DNA of 33,965 nt from JAOZHU01 sp964632845 (GCA_964632845.1 CAZWDU010000019.1:1-33965); one strand, 5' to 3'. Counted from the stretch's first letter, positions 22,520-31,597 are shown. Made by a program: numbers and translations. Notes: generated by a model not told the origin, from the letters alone.

Positions 22520-23776
22520 TTAAACCTCGAATGTGTCGCCAGTCCGCGGCGCAACAGCATCCAAACCCAACTCAGATTTAGCCCAATTTGCAAGCAACTC
22601 ACAGTTGCCTTCAGCGCCATGCACAACGTAAACTTTAGGTTTTCCGCCTAGTTTCCGCAAAGCCTCTTTAAGCTGGCTTGCTCCACAATGCGAAGAAAAA
22701 TCAAAATGTTCAACACGCGCCTTGACCTTGCGCACTTTCCCATCAATCGTGCAAATGCCTTTTTCCAGCAGTTCTTTTCCCGGCGTTCCCGGAATCTGAT
22801 AGCTTACGAGGAAGATGGCGTTGCTGGATTTTTTCCCGATTTTCGACGCGTAAAACGCGGCTGGACCACCCTTCAGCATGCCTGCTGGCGAAACGATTAC
22901 GCTGGGAGCCTTAAGCGCTTTGCGGCGGTCTCTCCAACCTTCAACCCACTCAGCCGAGTGTACCGCGTCAACGAACAATCGTGGGTCTCTCAGAAACTCT
23001 TTGTAATTCATCATTATTCTGCTTACTTCGCGAGCCATCCCATCCAAAATAACAGGATACTCAAAATGGTAAGCGCCTAAAATGGAAATCATTTCCTGTG
23101 CGCGGCCTACTCCGAAGGCAGGCACAAGAACGCTTCCGCCGTCCTCCACCACCTCAGTAACCGCTTCTACAAACCGCTTCTCAAGCTCCATCCGTTCAGT
23201 GTGATCTTCATTTGCGTAAGTGCTTTCCATTATGACTGCGTCCAAGTCTCCATAATCCATGGTGGCGCCCGTCAAAAGTCTGCTGTCAGCCGTGTTGAAG
23301 TCACCCGTGTACAGTAGTCGTTTTCCTCCTGTTTCAATCAGCGCGTGAGCGCTTCCCGGCGTGTGTCCAGCGTTTAAAAGCTGGATTTGCATGTCGCCTA
23401 CTGTTTCTTTAACGCCGTAATCCAAATGCTTGTTGCTGCGCATCATGGTTTTTAATTCTATGTATTCAAAGGGTAAGTAGTAGCTGGATAGGTGGATGAA
23501 GTCTTGGATTAGCAGCTGCGTTAATTCCAAGTTCAGCTTGTTCGTGTATAAGGGTCGTTTTTGGTCAATGTAAAAGATTGGCAGTGCACCTGAATGGTCT
23601 AGGTGGCTGTGGGTTAAAATTAACGCGTCCACTTCTTTCGGCGGCACATGCATTGGAAAGCCTGGTTCGCGGTCAAGCATGACTCCGTAATCTAGCAAAA
23701 CCTGAGACTTCTCAGATTTAACAGCAATTCCTATTCTGCCGACTTCGCGGGCTCCACCTAAAAACCTAATATGCAA
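22520..23776 (-). CDS. Beta-CASP metallo-beta-lactamase ribonuclease, aCPSF2-type
   Basis: Archaeal CPSF homologue for RNA end processing and degradation. The metallo-beta-lactamase motif is H56-S-H58-L-D60-H61, followed by GHTPGSAHALIETGGKRLLYTGDF and the beta-CASP segment ESTYANEDH...VLVPAFGVGRAQEM, then SPAGMLKGG, SSHCGASQL and VVHGAEGNC. 418 aa without an N-terminal KH domain identifies aCPSF2 rather than the termination factor aCPSF1/FttA. The start is TTG 23776 with GGATT upstream. It is upstream of amzA in the same operon. Confidence 0.93.
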   Translation of the reverse strand: MHIRFLGGAREVGRIGIAVKSEKSQVLLDYGVMLDREPGFPMHVPPKEVDALILTHSHLDHSGALPIFYIDQKRPLYTNKLNLELTQLLIQDFIHLSSYYLPFEYIELKTMMRSNKHLDYGVKETVGDMQIQLLNAGHTPGSAHALIETGGKRLLYTGDFNTADSRLLTGATMDYGDLDAVIMESTYANEDHTERMELEKRFVEAVTEVVEDGGSVLVPAFGVGRAQEMISILGAYHFEYPVILDGMAREVSRIMMNYKEFLRDPRLFVDAVHSAEWVEGWRDRRKALKAPSVIVSPAGMLKGGPAAFYASKIGKKSSNAIFLVSYQIPGTPGKELLEKGICTIDGKVRKVKARVEHFDFSSHCGASQLKEALRKLGGKPKVYVVHGAEGNCELLANWAKSELGLDAVAPRTGDTFEV

Positions 23777-23832
23777 CTACAATCAATCCTTTTGTTTGAA
23801 AGCTAACCCGATAATCATGACCCTGTGCTCTT

Positions 23833-24438
23833 TTAAAAACGTATTGACTTCCTTGGAGGCGGCACCGTAACTAAGCCTTTCTTCACAGCTTTTAAAATCT
23901 CATCCACATCTAAGGACGCTTGGATTTCCGTGTAGACCGTACACAACTCCGCAGGCTGATGTGCATCGCTGCCTGCCACACCTGGCAGCCCCATCAGCTT
24001 AGCCAAGTCATGCGCTAACTTGTTAGCTGAAGCCGACGTTGCACCATTGGACACTTCAACAGCGTCAAACTTGTAGTTCCTCGCCAGGTCGCCCATGCCG
24101 TATTCCCTGTAGGGATGCGCAACCACGGAAACGTAGTCTCGTTCTTTGGCGAAATCAACTACGTTTGTCACAGTCCACGGTTGCGGCGGCAACTCCTCAG
24201 CGCCTAAAACCACAATGTCACCGTCAGGCGTGCTAATCTCCACGCCGGGAATAATCAGGATGTCAGGGTACGCCGCGGCTAACTGCCGAATTGCGTTGCA
24301 TCCGCGTACGGTGTCGTGGTCTGTCACGGCGGCGGCTTTGATGAAGTCATGTGTGACAAGCCGCTCCACGAGTGTTTTAGGCTGAATTGATGAATCATCA
24401 GAATACGTAGTGTGCAGGTGCAAATCAGCTCGAATCAA
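23833..24438 (-). CDS. PHP-domain metal-dependent phosphoesterase
   Basis: A short PHP protein of the phosphodiesterase/phosphatase type. Metal ligands appear in order: HLHTTYSDDS (residues 7-16), TDHDT, PGVEIST, AHPYR and GSDAH. 201 aa is the PHP core without polymerase or other domains. Substrate unknown; relatives act on nucleotides or sugar phosphates. The start is TTG 24438, two nt after the tgtA stop. Confidence 0.88.
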   Translation of the reverse strand: MIRADLHLHTTYSDDSSIQPKTLVERLVTHDFIKAAAVTDHDTVRGCNAIRQLAAAYPDILIIPGVEISTPDGDIVVLGAEELPPQPWTVTNVVDFAKERDYVSVVAHPYREYGMGDLARNYKFDAVEVSNGATSASANKLAHDLAKLMGLPGVAGSDAHQPAELCTVYTEIQASLDVDEILKAVKKGLVTVPPPRKSIRF

Positions 24439-24440
24439 GG

Positions 24441-26045
24441 TTATTCGCTCAAGTTTTTCTTCAAAATCATCTCTAAGCGAGTTAAAATGTTTTTGGTTCC
24501 TTCCGCCTTGATGTCTACATGCTCGAAGTGTACGCCTTTTTTCTGGCAGGCGCTACGGCATGCCGTTTTAACGCTGCTGCCCCAATTCTGCGGGTCATGC
24601 AGCAACACGACAACCGCGTAACTCATGCGCTGAATGTAATCCGCCACTTGCGTTGCCACATAGCAGATGGTTTCTCGATCAAGCGGAAGCGCTGTTTCGT
24701 GTTGGGAAAGCGGGTAGACCTCATCCAACTCTAACGGAATCACGCCGAACGGCGCAGCGTAAAAGCAAACATGCACGTTGGCGGTGATGGCTTTGCTGAA
24801 TTTTTTGAATTCGTGTGCTTTATGAAGCGGTTTCGTGCGGGTTTGGGGTGCAAGCAGGAGGATTTTTGAGTTTTCTGGTGGACAATAACGTTCCAGTAGC
24901 CGATGCCTGTAATGGGTTACTTCGGGTCTTGCAAGACCAACAGAAGTGAAGAAGAAGAGTCCGCTTCGCTTGGTTGTTGGACTGTGTTTTTCGATGAAGT
25001 CGCAGTAGGCGCTTAGTTTTTTTGTGGCTGTTAAAAGCGCTGGGTGGGCGTGCGCTCGCATCTCCATGTGTTCCCAGAGTCTGCCGTCGCGGATGGCTTG
25101 TTTTACGCGGTTCAGCTCGGCTTTGCAGACATGCAAGTTATGTTCAGCTAGGAAGGCTTCGCGTTCTTTAGGCGTTTTAGTCATCACGTCTTGCGGCGTC
25201 TGGTTTGCGCATCGGGGGCATTGGCAGGGGAAATAATCCATTTCGCTTAGCCGCCATGTGCCGTTTTCGGTCATGTAGCGGTTTTCTCGGGCATACAATG
25301 CATAAGCAGCTGAGTCGAAGAAGTCGCAGCCCAAAGCCACAGCCAAAGCGAACATCATGGGGTGTCCAGCGCCAAAAAGGTGCAGTGGCCTTTCAAGGGG
25401 CAGGTTCATTTTAGCGGTCAGTATCATGTCAACCAGCACGTCGAAGCGGTAGTTCTCCATGACTTCGGTTGGGCTGCCTAAAGCGTGAATTTGGAAAGGC
25501 AGTTTGCCCATGGCTACAGCGGATTTTGCTACAAGGTCTAAGTGTCGTCCGCCTTGCACGGGTCCAACCCAGAGAATGTCACTGCGCGTTTTGGTTTGGA
25601 AGAAGGCTTTGGCGCGTTTGAGGGTTTCGGTTACGGTTTTGGCTGCGTTTTCCTTGGTGACTTTCCAGCCTGTGGGGATGTCGAGTATCGTGGCGATGTC
25701 GCTGCCTATGCCTTCTTGATACGCTACGATTTCCGCTTGGCTTACGTCTACTTCGCCGTAAACGAGGATTTGATACGCGCCTGAATCAGTCATCACAGCG
25801 CCATCAAAGTCTAAGAACTTGTGCAATCCCTGCGTTACGGGCTTGTTTTGGAAGCGTTTTTTGAGGATGTACGCGTTGGTTATTATGGCTTCGAAGCCAA
25901 AGTCTTCCTTAAGCCTGCGCGGAGCCACAGGCTGGATGTTGGGGTTTATTACTGGAAAAAGAAGCGGCGTTTCCACTGTGCCGCTTTTGGTTTTGAGCTT
26001 GCCGATTCTACCAAGCAAGTCTTTCTCTTTAACTTCAAAGCTCAT
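24441..26045 (-). CDS. tgtA: Archaeosine tRNA-guanine transglycosylase (ArcTGT)
   Basis: Exchanges guanine-15 of tRNA for preQ0, the first step to archaeosine. N-terminal catalytic barrel (about 1-345): D87 in TDSGAYQ (base), D243 in FFDSAAY (nucleophile), zinc site C273-x-C275-x2-C278 with H301. The C-terminal half (about 360-534) resembles the ArcS/TgtA-type domain (DUF5591-like), with TRTKPLHKAHEFKKF at the place of the ArcS KPY motif but altered. No C-terminal PUA domain is evident, unlike euryarchaeal ArcTGT (~580 aa). ATG 26045; TTTATAAG at about 26079-26086 is the TATA candidate. It heads the minus-strand string down to 21137. Confidence 0.93.
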   Translation of the reverse strand: MSFEVKEKDLLGRIGKLKTKSGTVETPLLFPVINPNIQPVAPRRLKEDFGFEAIITNAYILKKRFQNKPVTQGLHKFLDFDGAVMTDSGAYQILVYGEVDVSQAEIVAYQEGIGSDIATILDIPTGWKVTKENAAKTVTETLKRAKAFFQTKTRSDILWVGPVQGGRHLDLVAKSAVAMGKLPFQIHALGSPTEVMENYRFDVLVDMILTAKMNLPLERPLHLFGAGHPMMFALAVALGCDFFDSAAYALYARENRYMTENGTWRLSEMDYFPCQCPRCANQTPQDVMTKTPKEREAFLAEHNLHVCKAELNRVKQAIRDGRLWEHMEMRAHAHPALLTATKKLSAYCDFIEKHSPTTKRSGLFFFTSVGLARPEVTHYRHRLLERYCPPENSKILLLAPQTRTKPLHKAHEFKKFSKAITANVHVCFYAAPFGVIPLELDEVYPLSQHETALPLDRETICYVATQVADYIQRMSYAVVVLLHDPQNWGSSVKTACRSACQKKGVHFEHVDIKAEGTKNILTRLEMILKKNLSE

Positions 26046-26154
26046 TTTGAGGGAACCTAAACAAATCAGCTCACGCGCTTATAAAAAACATTAGGCCCGC
26101 AGCAGCGGCAATTTTTATGCATGACACGAGAAAGCCTTGAACGCTAGTGCTCTC

Positions 26155-26255
26155 TGAACGCTACCCCCTCCCCTTTAAATAGGTTGGACTTGTTGCATGT
26201 GGTTGTTTTCAGTCGAGAATTTGGCGGGCGTTGTTATAGACACGCTTATAAAAAT
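26155..26255 (+). promoter_or_regulatory. Promoter region of the Ig-like membrane protein (element copy D)
   Basis: ACCCCCTC (26163-26170) and TTTAAATA (26174-26181) match the core of the dispersed element. TGAACGCTA occurs twice just upstream (26138-26146, 26155-26163). A second TATA-like CTTATAAAAA (about 26245-26254) lies about 25-30 nt before ATG 26277 and may be the main promoter. Confidence 0.4.
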
Positions 26256-26276
26256 GTTCTAAATAAAACTAATCAA

Positions 26277-27545
26277 ATGTATTTGAACCAGAATTTTGCT
26301 GTTCGGGTTGCTCTCGTAAGCGTGTTGTTAGTTGTGTTGGTTTTTGCCGTTTTTGTTGAAACCGCAAGTGCACAAGCAACAGCAGAGCATTGGGTTACTG
26401 TGAGTCCTGCAACGTCAAGTTCCGTGCTGCACTCAAATGCGGGGCAGAATTGTTCTATTTCTTTCCGAGCCGTGTGGACTTACGGCGAAAGCTCAGGGCA
26501 AGCCGTTGCGAACGCGAACGTTACCGTAGAGGTCAAAACGGGCCATGGTGACAGCGTGGAAAACATTACTCAAGCGACAAATGCTGCAGGGTATGCTGCA
26601 TTTCACTATTCTTTTTCAGTGCCTGTTATTTTGACGTTTACGCCTATGAAGTTGGTTACGCAGGATGGATCAGAATGGAACGGTAGTCTTCTTGAAAATG
26701 GCGACCGTGGCCTTTACGGTTTTCAATCAGAATCTGTTACGGTTTACTACGATACTTTCGACGTAGCGTTGGTGAGCGCTAACACGGAAACGTTGGGGCT
26801 GACTGAAGTCGCGGTGAATGTTACGTATTTGCTTGTTCCTGAAGAAGGCTTAACTTTGCCGCAGTCCTCCAATTCTTCGCAGCAACAGGTCATTTCCAAG
26901 ATAGCGCACGGCGTAGACGTAACTATTAACGGGGTTAAAGCAGAAGAAACTGATGTGCACGGAATTTACACCGCAAGCTTCTCCACTTGGCTGCCGACAG
27001 CGTACGTTATCGTTGAGGTTTCACAGGAAGAATGGACTCCAACGCATACAGGCTTCAGCTTTACTCATAACTCTAACGTAACCATGTGGACGCCAGCAAT
27101 AATCCTCTGCTTAATCTGCACTGCTGTGTCGTTGACGCTGTATTTTGCTTTGAACAGGAAATCAAAAGGCACCGTTCTGTTCGGTAAAGCAAGTTTTCCA
27201 GTGTTTGGCGGCGTTTTGCTGGCAATTGCCTCGTTCATCAGCCTTTACTGGGGCATCATTGGCTTCGACAGCACTATGCACGGGTTCGACTGGGCATTAT
27301 TCGGCGTGGCTGGGCTAAGCTCTTTTGGCTGTGGGCTTGCAGGCAGCGTCATGTCGCTTAAAAAGAAAAATCAGACATTGGCTATATTCGCGGCGTGTGC
27401 GCCGCTAGTCGTGAACGAAGTTGCCGTCAAAGCTGCACTTGACGTTTACCAGCTATCGACACCTTGGGTTGTTGCCGTGGCATCCCTTGTCATAGCAGTA
27501 ATCAGCGGAATCTTAATTTCAAACTCGAATACCCCTTCTGCATAG
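26277..27545 (+). CDS. Exported Ig-like-domain protein with a multi-helix membrane tail
   Basis: Signal peptide or anchor at residues about 7-31, then ~240 extracellular residues with beta-sandwich character (NANVTVEVKTG, TNAAGYAAFHYSF resembling bacterial Ig-like adhesin domains) and several glycosylation sequons. About four or five membrane helices follow from WTPAIILCLICTAVSLTLYFAL to the end. ATG 26277 is chosen because it starts a clean signal peptide and lies near a TATA box; an in-frame TTG at 26184 would add 31 unlikely residues. Not recognised; a surface receptor or stalk is possible. Confidence 0.78.
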   Translation: MYLNQNFAVRVALVSVLLVVLVFAVFVETASAQATAEHWVTVSPATSSSVLHSNAGQNCSISFRAVWTYGESSGQAVANANVTVEVKTGHGDSVENITQATNAAGYAAFHYSFSVPVILTFTPMKLVTQDGSEWNGSLLENGDRGLYGFQSESVTVYYDTFDVALVSANTETLGLTEVAVNVTYLLVPEEGLTLPQSSNSSQQQVISKIAHGVDVTINGVKAEETDVHGIYTASFSTWLPTAYVIVEVSQEEWTPTHTGFSFTHNSNVTMWTPAIILCLICTAVSLTLYFALNRKSKGTVLFGKASFPVFGGVLLAIASFISLYWGIIGFDSTMHGFDWALFGVAGLSSFGCGLAGSVMSLKKKNQTLAIFAACAPLVVNEVAVKAALDVYQLSTPWVVAVASLVIAVISGILISNSNTPSA

Positions 27546-27620
27546 TGGTGCATTAGGCATCCTTATATCGCTTAGTAGCCTTCTAACTATCTACTCGAAC
27601 GCACAGGAAGGTTAAGTCAA

Positions 27621-28373
27621 ATGGCATGTACGATTGAAATTACGGAGAAACCCCAGCTTAATGACCCAATTTTGATTGAAGGGTTGCCAGGCATAGGGTT
27701 CGTAGCCAACATTGCCACGTTGCATTTGATTAATGAGTTGAAGGCGAAGCGGTTTGCCGCGATTGTTTCCGCGTCTTTCCAAGATTTTGCCGTAACCACG
27801 GACACAGGTGGTGCATACACGCCCATAAACGAGCTGTATTACGTTAAGCGTGGGGATGGTGGGCGTGATTTGATAGTGTGGCATGGCAACACGCAGGCTT
27901 TAACCACTGCTGGGCAGTATGAGCTCTGCGGTAAAGTGTTGGATATAGCTGAGGAGCTGGGTTGCCGATGTGTTATATCCATAGGCGGCTTCAAAAAAGA
28001 CGAGTCGCCAAGTGTGCCCGCGATGTACAGTGCTGCGTCGGATCAGGAGACGTTGAAGGAAGCTTTAGATTTGGGCACTAAGATAATGGTTGGGCACATA
28101 TTCGGCGTCGCTGGTATCCTTATAGGTATGTGTAGGCTGCGGAAGCTGAAGGGTTTGGCGTTGCTGGTGGATACGTTGGGCATGTATCCAGACGCGAATG
28201 CTGCGCGTTACGCGTTGACTGCTTTGGGCAAGTATTTGGGTTTGGATGTTGATTTGTCGCGTCTTGACGCTTCGAAGGAGCATATTAAGAAGACTTTGGA
28301 GGCTTTTGGGTTGATAAAGGGTTTGACTGAAGAAAAGAAGAAAGAGGAGCAGCAGCTGCGTTGGTTTATTTAA
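27621..28373 (+). CDS. PAC2-family protein (archaeal proteasome-assembly chaperone-like)
   Basis: COG2047/PAC2 fold. Diagnostic parts: PILIEGLPGIGFVANIATLHLINEL, IVSASFQDFAV, VISIGGFKK, GVAGILIGMCR and ALLVDTLGMYPDANAARYALTALGKYLGLDVDL. The C-terminus ends QQLRWFI, a hydrophobic-aromatic-X ending like the HbYX motifs that dock into the proteasome alpha ring; Phe replaces Tyr. 250 aa is normal. ATG 27621 has GGAAGGTT upstream and CCTTATATCG at about 27559-27568 as TATA box. Convergent with the Lsm gene, 7 nt between stops. Confidence 0.88.
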   Translation: MACTIEITEKPQLNDPILIEGLPGIGFVANIATLHLINELKAKRFAAIVSASFQDFAVTTDTGGAYTPINELYYVKRGDGGRDLIVWHGNTQALTTAGQYELCGKVLDIAEELGCRCVISIGGFKKDESPSVPAMYSAASDQETLKEALDLGTKIMVGHIFGVAGILIGMCRLRKLKGLALLVDTLGMYPDANAARYALTALGKYLGLDVDLSRLDASKEHIKKTLEAFGLIKGLTEEKKKEEQQLRWFI

Positions 28374-28380
28374 GGTTTGT

Positions 28381-28803
28381 TTAGCTTTTTACTTCGCTCA
28401 TGAACTGCTCGTAGACTCGTTGCACGCGTTCGGCTGCTGGACCTGAACCTTCTACAACGCCTCTTTCAGTCAGCTTAACTTTGTCCATGACCCATATGAA
28501 GCCTTTGTCTTCATACAGCTTAACCATGGTTGGGAACACTTTTTCGAGGCGGTTAGCTAAAGCTTTCAGGTCGAATGGTTTTTCTGCGCTTAAGATTTGC
28601 GCGACGACGTTTCCATTTAAGAAGACCCTGTGAGCCACTTGGCCAGCTTCGTCTTTGGCTTCAGCTATGCAAAGGCTTAGGCTGTCAGGGTTAATGCCGA
28701 TAAGCGTGCCTGTGAACGTTTTGCCGGTGGTAGTTGCAATGCTTACGGTTTTATCTACCAGCGCTGCGACTTCGGTGAAGAATTTTCTTTGCGCTACAGA
28801 CAC
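28381..28803 (-). CDS. Lsm (Sm-like) RNA-binding protein with C-terminal extension
   Basis: Sm fold at about residues 10-70: VDKTVSIATTTGKTFTGTLIGINPDSLSLCIAEA (Sm1) and RVFLNGNVVAQIL (Sm2, with LNG in place of the usual IRG). A further ~70-residue alpha/beta domain (FDLKALANRLEKVFPTMVKLYEDKGFIWVMDKVKLTERGV) resembles the long archaeal Sm3-type proteins. Role: RNA binding, probably as a ring. GTG 28803 is chosen because a strong GGAGGT lies six nt upstream; the 13 earlier in-frame codons from TTG 28842 are leader. TATA-like AGATAAATAG at about 28846-28855. Confidence 0.85.
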   Translation of the reverse strand: MSVAQRKFFTEVAALVDKTVSIATTTGKTFTGTLIGINPDSLSLCIAEAKDEAGQVAHRVFLNGNVVAQILSAEKPFDLKALANRLEKVFPTMVKLYEDKGFIWVMDKVKLTERGVVEGSGPAAERVQRVYEQFMSEVKS

Positions 28804-28994
28804 TTCTTTACCTCCAATCAACTTAACGAAAGTGCAAAACAACTATTTATCTTTGAGTTTTCTTAGGGGCTTAAATAAGGGTGTTTTTCGGCTTCAGCGT
28901 TAAACCCTGTGCCAGAGAGCTTGCAGAAGCAAATTGACTATGCCTTTGGTAACTTTCTGTAACTACTGTTCTTTTTGGGTTAGGCTCGAAGTCT

Positions 28995-29030
28995 ATCGCG
29001 TGGAAAAAACTATACCCCCTCTATATATAC
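28995..29030 (+). promoter_or_regulatory. Dispersed promoter-like element, copy C (no plus-strand gene follows)
   Basis: ATCGCGTGGAAAAAACTAT, then ACCCCCTC (29014-29021) and TATATATAC. It is the best match to copy B but points into the 3' end of the minus-strand gene at 29060-30250. Could be an antisense or small-RNA promoter, or a remnant. Confidence 0.4.
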
Positions 29031-29059
29031 TCACACGTAGGCTTGAACAAGCAGTAAGG

Positions 29060-30250
29060 TTATTTTTTGCGTTTTTTGAAGTAAACCCGTAAAGCAGCAA
29101 CCACAGTAATTGCGACTGCAGAAGCAGCCAAGACGGGCATTGTTGGGAAAGGCTCTGGTTGAGGTCCTAGAGAAGATACTGTTGACGAGGGCTCTGGGGT
29201 AGCTGAAAGTGTCGGCGAAGGAGATGAAGCGGAAGAGATTTCAAACGATCTCATCAACGGGTAGTTATCTTGGTTGTTCTCGTCAATAACATAAGGAGTG
29301 TCTCCTATTGAATTTCCGTTGTTGTCGGTTCCGTTGTAGTTACTCCAGTAGTTTCCTTCTTTGTCGTTATCCCAGACATTATTGACGGAATAGTTTCCTT
29401 CGCCATAACCGACTTGGTCAATAATGGTCGAGTTGCTTACGAAATTGTTGTGATAAAAAATGTTGTTCTCTGATTGACACGTCTGAAGACCACTTGTACC
29501 AAAATAGCCATCAATCATGACGCAAGGTCCACTACTCACAATATTGTTTGCGAAAATCTGATTCTCTGTCGTAGACCGCAACCGTATCCCAGCGTAAATG
29601 GGAGTACCTGACTCATTCGTGCAGCCTATACTGTTCTGAGTGATGGTATTACGCTCTGATTTTTCCACCCAAATACCTGAAATGACATTTTTCATAATGA
29701 CTTGATAGGCGCCATTCACCGTAAGTGACGGATAGCCAGAACGAGATTTGTCATCGATAACATTATCTGCTATGTAGGTTTGGTCGCCCATAGCAGTAGC
29801 ACCTGTCTCCAAGATGTTACCAATTATCCGTGTACCAGTTCCAATTGCAATCACATTGCCGCAATTACCAGATAGTACTGAGCGTTCCCCGTTAGCAGTT
29901 ATCGTGAAGCCTGAGAGCGTAACATTGTTGGCTTCGATTTTGACTGGATAATCAATACCAATTGTCGAAAATGGACCCATAAGAACCGGCGGGCTAAGAA
30001 TAATATGGGTTGTGTTAGGATTCTCGCCTACTAGAGAAAGCGTCTTGTTCACGATTAGTTGCTGCTCTTGGTATGTCCCACTCTTCACGAACACCGTGTC
30101 GCCATCTGTAGCGTTGCCAATAGCATCCTGAATAAAAGAATAATCATCAGGAACGATTATTGTTTTAGGCTCAGCAGAGGCGGGTAGTGGCGTGATTAAG
30201 CAAGAAGCAAGCAAGAATATAAGAACAAGCAAACTCACGCTTTTCTTCAT
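29060..30250 (-). CDS. NosD-like beta-helix surface protein, third gene of the surface operon
   Basis: Signal peptide at 1-26, then TIIVPDDYSFIQDAIGNATDGDTVFVKSGTY, the standard opening of pectate-lyase-like/NosD helices, and beta-helix repeats (NITLSGFTI, NVISGIWVEKSERNTITQN). It closes with EGNYWSNYNGTDNNGNSIGDTPY, a Ser/Pro-rich linker (about 345-370) and the anchor EPFPTMPVLAASAVAITVVAALRVYFKKRKK. Likely surface-exposed and held by the C-terminal helix. Its ATG overlaps the kelch gene stop by 4 nt. Unlike the gene at 31598-32665 it does not share the leader/signal cassette. Confidence 0.88.
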   Translation of the reverse strand: MKKSVSLLVLIFLLASCLITPLPASAEPKTIIVPDDYSFIQDAIGNATDGDTVFVKSGTYQEQQLIVNKTLSLVGENPNTTHIILSPPVLMGPFSTIGIDYPVKIEANNVTLSGFTITANGERSVLSGNCGNVIAIGTGTRIIGNILETGATAMGDQTYIADNVIDDKSRSGYPSLTVNGAYQVIMKNVISGIWVEKSERNTITQNSIGCTNESGTPIYAGIRLRSTTENQIFANNIVSSGPCVMIDGYFGTSGLQTCQSENNIFYHNNFVSNSTIIDQVGYGEGNYSVNNVWDNDKEGNYWSNYNGTDNNGNSIGDTPYVIDENNQDNYPLMRSFEISSASSPSPTLSATPEPSSTVSSLGPQPEPFPTMPVLAASAVAITVVAALRVYFKKRKK

Positions 30251-31593
30251 ATTTGTCCAGCCTCCCGTTTGCGTTTCTTGAAGTAAACGATTAAACCCAT
30301 GCCTACAGCAAGTGTTGCTGCTGCAGAAGCAACTGCTACGACCTGTATTGCTGGGAAAGGTTCGTGTGGTTCTGGGTCTTGCTGTTGTTCGGGTGCTATG
30401 GTGAAGTGGATTGTTTGGGATGCGCCTGTGTTGTCTACTGGGTAGGTGGCGTAGATGGTGATGTTGTGCGCGCCCTCTGCTAATCCTGTAAGCGTAGTGT
30501 TGCCCGTGAGGGTCATGTTTGCTGCTCCGTCTAGATTGTAGTTCAAGACTGCGGCTGACCTGTCCACAGTGAAAGCTAAGGAAATGTTGCCTGCAGCATA
30601 CGTCATGCTCTGCTCAGGAGAAACAACACCAACCACAGGCGGCACAACGCTGTACCCCAAAGGCACATACCGCTCATTCACACCAGAAGACCCGTAATCC
30701 CCAGACACCCCGCCTATGGCGTACAAAAGGTCATCCACAACTGCAACACTCAGGTCACGTCTAGGAGTAGGCATCCCTGCACCGGTGATCCACGTTCCCG
30801 TTCGAGGATCAAAGACTTGAGTGCTTGGTCCTCGTATTCCGCCTATACGGTAGATTCTTTTGGGCGCGTAAGTGCCTGTTGTTGCCGCTGCAGCCCCGTA
30901 AGACACAGAATAAGGCATGGCAGGGCCAAAGCTCCAAGTGTTTGTTTGCGTATCGTAAATCTGAGTCGTGTCGCCGTTTCCAAAAACGTAAATCTTGTCA
31001 TCCACAACGGCTGACACGGAGGGAGCAACAGCACTGGGCATTGACGCCATAGTGGTCCACGAATCAGTAACAGGATCATACATCTCATTCAAATTAGAAT
31101 GCTCTCCCACATTAGAAGGCCCTATCGAAGATGGCACAAGCCCGCCTACAAGGTAAATTTTACCGTTAACCACACTTGCAGAAAAACCACCTCTTCGCGT
31201 AGGCATCGGCTGTTTTGTTTCCCAAGTATCCGTCACTGGATCATAAACCTCGTTCAAATCACTAAACAACCCGCCTATGCAGTAGATCTTGTTATTTAAA
31301 ACGGCTGTAGCAAAACCATATCTTGATGTAGGCATTGACTCCTTAGGTATCCAAGTGTCTGTAGCTGGATCATACAGCTCATTGACACCAACAGCTCCAG
31401 CTCCTCTTTCGCCTCCGATGGCGTATATCTTTCCGTTGACGACGCCCACACCTAGTAGACTTCTGGCTGTTGGCATTTCAGCCATGGTGTCCCAAGAATT
31501 TGCCGACGCAGCAGCATTACCCTTCGGAACAGCAAACAAACACGAAAACGCCAAAAGCACGATAACAAAGAACCAAGCAGAAACCTTCTTCAT
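30247..31593 (-). CDS. Secreted kelch-repeat beta-propeller with Ig-like domain and C-terminal anchor
   Basis: Signal peptide about 1-28. Six kelch blades are visible from the repeated KIYxIGG...VYDPxTDTW pattern (KIYAIGG, KIYCIGG, KIYLVGG, KIYVFGN, RIYRIGG, LLYAIGG), enough to close a propeller. An Ig-like region follows (PPVVGVVSPEQSMTY... to HFTIAPE), then the anchor EPFPAIQVVAVASAAATLAVGMGLIVYFKKRKR. Probably a surface-binding protein; a galactose-oxidase-type active site is not evident. ATG 31593 is chosen, four nt after the upstream stop; an earlier in-frame start would fall inside the upstream gene. Confidence 0.9.
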   Translation of the reverse strand: MKKVSAWFFVIVLLAFSCLFAVPKGNAAASANSWDTMAEMPTARSLLGVGVVNGKIYAIGGERGAGAVGVNELYDPATDTWIPKESMPTSRYGFATAVLNNKIYCIGGLFSDLNEVYDPVTDTWETKQPMPTRRGGFSASVVNGKIYLVGGLVPSSIGPSNVGEHSNLNEMYDPVTDSWTTMASMPSAVAPSVSAVVDDKIYVFGNGDTTQIYDTQTNTWSFGPAMPYSVSYGAAAATTGTYAPKRIYRIGGIRGPSTQVFDPRTGTWITGAGMPTPRRDLSVAVVDDLLYAIGGVSGDYGSSGVNERYVPLGYSVVPPVVGVVSPEQSMTYAAGNISLAFTVDRSAAVLNYNLDGAANMTLTGNTTLTGLAEGAHNITIYATYPVDNTGASQTIHFTIAPEQQQDPEPHEPFPAIQVVAVASAAATLAVGMGLIVYFKKRKREAGQI

Positions 31594-31597
31594 GCCA

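Noticed and set aside
26184..26276. N-terminal extension of the Ig-like membrane protein from a TTG start
   Set aside because: It would place 31 non-signal residues ahead of a clean signal peptide and lies across a TATA-like box.
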